Below, in pieces: positions 20,821 through 25,654 of a stretch of 25,654 nucleotides of DNA (the stretch's first letter is position 1; each line of letters starts with the position of its first letter). The position numbers and the translations under genes are program-made. The notes under the pieces were generated by a model that saw only the letters and a program-made list of their open reading frames with translations, had not been told where the DNA came from and did no database searches. Origin of the DNA: a virus; IMG/VR virus record IMGVR_UViG_3300038701_003475, positions 1 to 25,654 of that record; one strand, given 5' to 3'.

Positions 20821-23013
20821 TTACCCCTTGTTCAGTCGGCCCAGCCGCTCCAGGGCGGTCAGGGGTTTGCGTTCAGTGGGTGCGGGCGGGCCCGCGGGGC
20901 CCGGTGATGACGTCGCGGGCGACGCCTTGACCGGGCGGCCTTCAAACAGATCGTCCTGGGGACCATCGCTGGCTTCGACCAGCGACAGGATCAAGGCGTC
21001 GCGTTCGGCCCACATGGCGTCGGTCCACGCGCCGCGCTTGCCCCGGCGTGCGCCGAGATAATCGAGCAGGCAGATCGATTGGACGTCGTTATCAAACCAG
21101 TGGTTATCGCCGCGCGCTTTCCAGATCTGGCGCTTCAAGCCGGTCTGTTTGACCGTTTCTTCGTGCAGATATTCCGCCGTCAGCTGTTGAAACAGGGCTT
21201 CATCGGCCTCGGCCGGGAAGAAGCAATATCCCGGTGGTGGGCCATCTTCGCCGACCTTTTGCAAGGTGCGGGCATAGCGAGTGACCAATATCTGTTTGGC
21301 TGGCCAGGTCCCGGTATGCCAGACCTTCACGCCAAACCGTTTCTTCTTGCCGGTGCGTCCGACCTCTGACTGGACCGTGCGGGCGATCAGCGGCTTTGAC
21401 CAGCCAGGATCGCCCACCAGAACCTTGGCATTCAAATGATGCTGTCGGCGCACCCATTTGTGCACCGCGTCGGTGTTATAGCGACCGTCCACTCCAATGG
21501 CGTCAAACCGCATGTTTGCGCCGCCGGGCAGAGGCGCGCCGCGTTCGGCAATGACATCGAGCTTCGGCCAGGCCCCGCGGCGATCCTCCGCCGTTTCACC
21601 GGCGAGGAACCCCCAGTCGAGATACCAGCCGCGTTCATCGGCGTCATAGCCCTTGATCAGGTAATACAAGCCATCGCGCTGTACATCGACGGTGAGCGTA
21701 AAGACCAGCGGACCCCAGCTGCCTTGCCCCTGATGGAAGGTCGGGACGCGGCGCGCGGCCAAAGCCTCCCAATCTGGGGTGAGGGTTTCAATCTCATACG
21801 GGCGGCCGAGATCGAGATTGTAGAACGTCTTTTCAGCTTCCGGGTCGCCTTTGGCATCGTGCGCCTTTTGCGCCAGCATGTCCCACGTCAGAAAGGGGTT
21901 CATCACCCCGGTGATCCAGAAGCCGGGCTTTTGAGCATAACTGCCCATGTCGCGGGCTTTCCAGCGCTGAGCCTCGGCGTCGGTCTCGATCACCTGCGGC
22001 GGCTTTTCACCATCCAGCTCTCGGGTCGGGATCCACCGGCCACGGGCGTTCATCGCCCGCTTGTCGGCATGGGTGTGTTCCGCCCCGCAGGACGGGCAGT
22101 CATAACGCACATTCCACGGTGGGCCGTGGTCTTCGATCTGAAGCTGTTCAAAGTCCAGATCAAAGCGCGCGGGACAATGGACGCAGCCCATATACCAGCG
22201 CCGGCGGTTGGAGTTTTCATACTTCTTCGTGATCGCACAGCCGCGCGCAATGAGCGGCGTCGAGATATCAAACTTCTTCGCCAGACCCAGCGAGTAGAAC
22301 AGGTCCGCCCGCTTGTCCGACAGGGACAGCGGATGCCCCTCGCCGCCCGCGTCCTCCTCCCAACCCGAGATATCATCGCGGATCAGGAAGCGCACAGTAT
22401 GCTGGCGCAGCGTGTTGGGACTCTCCGCCCCGGCCAGAAGCAGGGATGCGCCCGAGCGGAACAGGATTTTCAGCCCCGTCGACCCGCCATCAGTACGTGC
22501 CGAGCGCGGAATAACGCTGGCCGGAAGGCCGGACTCTGCATCGCCAGACAAGGTGGGGCTGGCCTCCACCACAGGCCAGAACTTGTTCTCCACCCAGTGC
22601 TTGGCCTGACCCAGGGTGGGCTGGATCATCATGGCCATGGCGCGAATGTTTGACAGCACACCGGCGAGGAAGACATCCGCCGCGACCGTACCCCCCGACT
22701 GGGCGCACTTGATCAGGGCGATATCCATGGCCGGGTCTTCCGGGCTTAACCGGTCAAGGATTTCCTCCAGAAACGGCGCGGTATCGACCCGGAAGGGGCC
22801 GGGTTTTGGCGAGCCCTCGGGGAAGACCACATGATCCTCGGCCCAGCGGGCGGGGCTGAACGGGGGCGGCGGGGCCAGCGCATCCAGCGCGGCGGCCTCG
22901 ATCGCCAGGGCGTTCATCACAAATACGTAGGACGGATCAGAGCCGAACTCTGGATCCGGCGCAAAATCCGACGCAGGCGCGGAGCCGTCAGGCATGGCTC
23001 GGCTCTTTGGCAT
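20821..23013 (-). CDS. Terminase large subunit, gpA family
   Basis: This protein has 730 aa, the full length expected for a gpA-type terminase that cuts concatemeric DNA and pumps it into the prohead. The ATPase part shows IKCAQSGGTVAADVF (residues about 101-115; the P-loop lacks the classical GKT lysine but gpA relatives often read AQxGGTE) and Walker-B-like VRFLIRDDI (about 208-216). A zinc knuckle has Cys277/Cys280 and Cys306/Cys309 (CVHC...CPSC). The nuclease part begins FTLTVDVQRDGLYYLIKGY with an acidic residue at about 443. The gene overlaps the small-subunit stop by 26 bases. An alternative ATG at 22995 has the better AAGAG-like ribosome site, so the true start may be there. Confidence 0.95.
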   Translation of the reverse strand: MPKSRAMPDGSAPASDFAPDPEFGSDPSYVFVMNALAIEAAALDALAPPPPFSPARWAEDHVVFPEGSPKPGPFRVDTAPFLEEILDRLSPEDPAMDIALIKCAQSGGTVAADVFLAGVLSNIRAMAMMIQPTLGQAKHWVENKFWPVVEASPTLSGDAESGLPASVIPRSARTDGGSTGLKILFRSGASLLLAGAESPNTLRQHTVRFLIRDDISGWEEDAGGEGHPLSLSDKRADLFYSLGLAKKFDISTPLIARGCAITKKYENSNRRRWYMGCVHCPARFDLDFEQLQIEDHGPPWNVRYDCPSCGAEHTHADKRAMNARGRWIPTRELDGEKPPQVIETDAEAQRWKARDMGSYAQKPGFWITGVMNPFLTWDMLAQKAHDAKGDPEAEKTFYNLDLGRPYEIETLTPDWEALAARRVPTFHQGQGSWGPLVFTLTVDVQRDGLYYLIKGYDADERGWYLDWGFLAGETAEDRRGAWPKLDVIAERGAPLPGGANMRFDAIGVDGRYNTDAVHKWVRRQHHLNAKVLVGDPGWSKPLIARTVQSEVGRTGKKKRFGVKVWHTGTWPAKQILVTRYARTLQKVGEDGPPPGYCFFPAEADEALFQQLTAEYLHEETVKQTGLKRQIWKARGDNHWFDNDVQSICLLDYLGARRGKRGAWTDAMWAERDALILSLVEASDGPQDDLFEGRPVKASPATSSPGPAGPPAPTERKPLTALERLGRLNKG

Positions 23014-23758
23014 CGGCGCGCTCAGTGGCTGCCTGATGTGCCGCCTGCGCCTCTTTGATCAGATCAGAACGGGCTTCGGCGATGTACTGATCCAGCAGGC
23101 GGGTGACGCCGTCACTGATCGCCTTGCGGGCGCGGCCCGGACTGTCGGGATTGGCCTCCTCCGCCACCAGGCCGGGCAGCTGGAGCAGGGCGTCGCGCAG
23201 GCTACTCATCCGGGCGATTTCGCGGAAGCGCAGCTCAGCCATCGGGACCAGTTCACGCAGGCGTTCCTTGTAGCCCAGCTCCTTCATCTTTGCGTCGAGG
23301 ACCGCGCCGTGAGCCTTTGCCCGGCTGACGGTATCCTGCATGGGGTCGCGGGTGGGCGGCGGTGCCGATGTCGCGGTTTCGAGCCGGTCTGCGTCTTCGT
23401 CGTCAGGTGCAGGATCGCTGGCCGGTTGTGTGGGCTCGGGCGGCGCAGCGTCGTCGGTATGAAGTAGCGGGGCCGTGAAAGCACCAGGGGCCGGGGCCTG
23501 TCGCTTCAACGGGTTCTGGTAGTCATTGCGGGCGGTATCAGACGCCGCCGCATCAATCAGCTGTTTGCCGTCACGCTCATCATCATCCACCCAGACGATC
23601 TGGCCGAGCTTGTTCCACTTGCTGGCCACCGCGCGGGTGAAGGGCTTGCCCGTATCCGGGTTGGTCCGGGCCGCCGCATAGGCCGCGAGCGAGACAAAAT
23701 ACGCCGGAGACCCGTCAGCAAGCGTGCAATCACGAAGGCGGTCCGGCGCGTCGGGCAT
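22988..23758 (-). CDS. Terminase small subunit
   Basis: This 256-aa protein lies immediately upstream of, and overlapping, the large subunit. N-terminal residues about 8-60 (CTLADGSPAYFVSLAAYAAA, then GKPFTRAVASKWNKLGQIVW) look like the DNA-recognition part, with a short helix-turn-helix-like region. Residues about 85-140 are an acidic Pro-rich linker. The C-terminal 115 residues are helical (VLDAKMKELGYKERLRELVP, LLQLPGLVAEEANPDSPGRA) and probably mediate oligomers and binding to the large subunit. AGGGAGG lies about 11 bases before the ATG at 23758. Its N-terminal domain is duplicated in the adjacent small gene (23765-24031). Confidence 0.8.
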   Translation of the reverse strand: MPDAPDRLRDCTLADGSPAYFVSLAAYAAARTNPDTGKPFTRAVASKWNKLGQIVWVDDDERDGKQLIDAAASDTARNDYQNPLKRQAPAPGAFTAPLLHTDDAAPPEPTQPASDPAPDDEDADRLETATSAPPPTRDPMQDTVSRAKAHGAVLDAKMKELGYKERLRELVPMAELRFREIARMSSLRDALLQLPGLVAEEANPDSPGRARKAISDGVTRLLDQYIAEARSDLIKEAQAAHQAATERADAKEPSHA

Positions 23759-23764
23759 TGTGGG

Positions 23765-24031
23765 TCAGGCCTCCCTGTTTAGGGGGTCGGTTCTGCGGCA
23801 GGTTTTGCGGCAAAGGGCGACAAGGCCTTTGGGTTTGGCTGGCGCGCCGGGCTCTGCGTCCGCCCAGGCGATGAGTCCCTGCTTGTTGCACTTGCTGGCC
23901 ACGGCCCGGGTGAAGGTGCGGCCGGTGCCGGGATTGACCCGGGCGTCCGCATAGGCGGCGAGCGATTTGAAGTAAGCCGGCGAGCCGTCAGACAGGGTGC
24001 GATCGAGCAGGGACGCGGGAGCGTCGGTCAC
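23765..24031 (-). CDS. Small paralogue of the terminase small-subunit N-terminus
   Basis: This 88-aa protein starts with GTG at 24031; GGGGAGGG about 9 bases upstream supports that start. Residues about 7-56 clearly resemble the N-terminus of the following terminase small subunit: DGSPAYFxSLAAYAxARxNP, then G(K/R)xFTRAVASKxNKxGxI. It then diverges into a short basic tail with several Cys residues (LVALCRKTCRRTDPLN). It could be a DNA-binding-only protein that competes for or co-binds the packaging site, or a remnant of a gene duplication. It ends 6 bases before the small-subunit start and begins just after the methyltransferase. Confidence 0.75.
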   Translation of the reverse strand: MTDAPASLLDRTLSDGSPAYFKSLAAYADARVNPGTGRTFTRAVASKCNKQGLIAWADAEPGAPAKPKGLVALCRKTCRRTDPLNREA

Positions 24032-24046
24032 AGTACAAGCCCTCCC

Positions 24047-25612
24047 CTACTCCGCCGCGGCGCGCTCCCCTTCGCCGGCGGCTTCGCGTTCTTTCATCGC
24101 ATCCTCGATCGAGGCGCCATCCTCGCGGATCGGCGTGAGGCCGCACAGAACCGCGCGGCGGAGAATGACGCTGGCGAAGCCGGGCGACAGCTCGGTGAGC
24201 CGGGCCAGGCGACCGCGATTGTGACAGGCCTCCAGCAGCGAACCGGAGCCGCCGAACAGATCCAGCACGACCTCGCCGGCGACCGAGCTGTTGCGCAGGG
24301 CGCGCTCGAGCAGGGCGACCGGCTTCATGGTCGGGTGCGCTTTCGAGGCGCGCGGCTTCGGGCACTCCCAGACCGACTCCTCGTTGGTCGGGCCATGCCA
24401 TTGATGGGCGGCGCCGGGCTTCCAGCCGTAATGCAGCGCCTCGTGGCGGTAATTGATGTCGGCGCGGGAGAGGACCATCTGGTTCTTCACCCAGGACAGG
24501 CCGTGACGCGTGGGCAGGCCGGCGTCCATGAGCGCCAGCATCACGGCGAGCTGGCCGTCACTACCTGGCGCTGAAAACGCCCAGACCGCCCCCCCCGGTC
24601 GCAACGCCGTACGCGCATTGGCGAAGGCGGCGCCCAGGAATTCGCGTAGCTTCTCCAGCGGCAGATCGTCGGACGCGATCTCGGTGTCGTTGCCTTTCAG
24701 GCCGAGCGCCTTGTTCTGCGCCCTGACCTTGCCAGCATAGTCGACGCCATAAGGCGGGTCGGTCAGCAGCATGGCCGCATCGCCCTCACCGCAGACGCGG
24801 GCGACGGTCGCGGCGTCCAGACAGGACCCGCAGACCAGGCGGTGCTCGCCGGCCGCCGGGTTCTCCGGGTCGGCCGGGATGATCCACAGCTCGCCCTCCG
24901 CCGCGATGACGGGGCCGAGAAGCGGGTCGGTTTCGGCCTCGGCGATGGCGCGCTCGTTGGCCGACTCCGGATCGGGCAGGATCCACAGCTCGGCCTGGTC
25001 GCCTTTCGGCGGCGGCGCGACCTCGACCGGCTCCGCCGGCGCACCGTCAGGCGCAGGCGAGGACGGCGCAGCGGACTGCTGGCTCGCCTCGGCGCGGACC
25101 TCGGTCCAGGGCTTCGGCTCGGTCGGCTTGGTCTGGCGGGCCGCCTCTCGACGCGACGCCGGGACATCGAAGTTCTCGACCAGCTTGGACAGCTCGTTGG
25201 GCGAGAAGCCGACGTCAGCGAAGTCGACGGCCAGCTCGTGCAGATCGGCCAGCTCGGCCTTCAGGCTGGCGTCATCCCACTTCGCCATCTCAGCGATGCG
25301 GTTGTCGGCCAGGACGTACTTGCGCGCGTCGAGCAGCGACAGATGCGAACAGTCGATGCCCGGGGCCTCGGCGAGGCCGGCGACCTTCGCCGCCTCCACG
25401 CGGCCATGGCCAGCCAGGACCATCCCGTCGCGCCAGACTGCGATCGGCGCGTTGAAGCCCGAAGCCTTGATCTGATCAGCGAGAACCTGCAGCTGGCGCT
25501 TCGAGTGCTTGCGGGCATTGCGCTCATACGGCTTCAGGTCAGCCAGCGCGTAAACCCGCAGCCGATCACCAAACGCACTCGCGTCAACACCCGAACCCAA
25601 AACGTCAACCAT
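24047..25612 (-). CDS. ParB-domain / DNA methyltransferase fusion
   Basis: This is a 521-aa protein. Residues about 20-125 are a ParB-like nuclease domain (LKPYERNARKHSKRQLQVLA, then GMVLAGHGRVEAAKVAGL, then ADNRIAEMA). Residues 150-260 are a Pro/Glu-rich linker that repeats an ELWI(L/I)P motif (near 208 and 241). Residues about 260-500 are an adenine/cytosine-N methyltransferase of beta type: DPPY at 285-288 precedes the SAM-binding FGGSGS at 454-459. This fused layout is common in phages just upstream of terminase and probably methylates phage DNA to evade restriction or mark packaging. A typical ELDP is here TELSP. AAGGA lies 7 bases before the ATG at 25612. Target specificity cannot be read. 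Confidence 0.92.
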   Translation of the reverse strand: MVDVLGSGVDASAFGDRLRVYALADLKPYERNARKHSKRQLQVLADQIKASGFNAPIAVWRDGMVLAGHGRVEAAKVAGLAEAPGIDCSHLSLLDARKYVLADNRIAEMAKWDDASLKAELADLHELAVDFADVGFSPNELSKLVENFDVPASRREAARQTKPTEPKPWTEVRAEASQQSAAPSSPAPDGAPAEPVEVAPPPKGDQAELWILPDPESANERAIAEAETDPLLGPVIAAEGELWIIPADPENPAAGEHRLVCGSCLDAATVARVCGEGDAAMLLTDPPYGVDYAGKVRAQNKALGLKGNDTEIASDDLPLEKLREFLGAAFANARTALRPGGAVWAFSAPGSDGQLAVMLALMDAGLPTRHGLSWVKNQMVLSRADINYRHEALHYGWKPGAAHQWHGPTNEESVWECPKPRASKAHPTMKPVALLERALRNSSVAGEVVLDLFGGSGSLLEACHNRGRLARLTELSPGFASVILRRAVLCGLTPIREDGASIEDAMKEREAAGEGERAAAE

Positions 25613-25654
25613 CTCAAATCCTTGTGTGGCTAGCGAAGTTCCGCGTCTCTTTTC
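25613..25654. other. Window-edge upstream sequence
   Basis: 42 bases upstream of the methyltransferase, holding its AAGGA ribosome site. No promoter, terminator or repeat is recognisable. Confidence 0.5.

Noticed and set aside
21436-22653. 405-codon plus-strand open frame opposite the terminase
   Set aside because: Shadow of the gpA-type gene; its protein has no recognisable pattern.
1-25654. Integrase, att sites, tRNA, lysis genes
   Set aside because: Looked for and not seen; the window holds only packaging, head, tail and cassette genes.

Overview
The window is a high-GC block of virion-structure genes from a lambda-like, long-tailed (siphovirus-type) phage. It is most likely a prophage or prophage fragment in an alphaproteobacterium, perhaps of the Maricaulis/Oceanicaulis/Hyphomonas kind; the host guess rests only on GC, codon style and the look of the proteins. 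No integrase, lysis gene, replication gene, att site or tRNA is visible, so the element continues beyond both edges.

The main operon reads on the minus strand, from right to left, in nearly perfect lambda order. It runs: ParB-domain/DNA methyltransferase; a small GTG-start paralogue of the terminase small-subunit N-terminus; terminase small subunit; terminase large subunit (gpA type); gpW-like joining protein; portal (gpB); S49 protease with a nested in-frame scaffold (gpC/Nu3); decoration protein (gpD); major capsid protein (gpE); gpFII-like protein; DUF6441-like gpZ-position protein; a small ORF; gpU-like protein; an 88-aa unknown; tail tube protein (gpV position); tail assembly chaperone G with a -1 frameshift product GT; tape measure (gpH); Dit-like protein; a gpL-position protein; a DUF6950/NlpC-like protein; and a gpJ-like central fibre protein that runs off the left edge.

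Between chaperone GT and the tape measure lies an accessory ('moron') cassette at about 7541-10758, with genes on both strands. It holds a Bro-N/Rha/ANT-type antirepressor-like protein, a 142-aa unknown, a ribbon-helix-helix regulator, two lipoproteins, a 62-aa unknown and a small zinc-ribbon protein. Parts of it are visibly less GC-rich than the structural genes.

The most unusual signal is a family of composite hairpin repeats (seven copies or part-copies, R1-R7) in the gaps between structural genes. They share a conserved arm, a GCAAG-loop hairpin and flanking hairpins whose stems differ in sequence but keep their pairing. Other notable points are a G GGA AAC slippery site that exactly joins two chaperone frames, a strong internal ribosome site for a nested scaffold, a 141-bp tandem duplication in the tail fibre, a five-unit 18-bp repeat encoding an acidic linker, and a low-GC Rha segment sandwiched inside the antirepressor.
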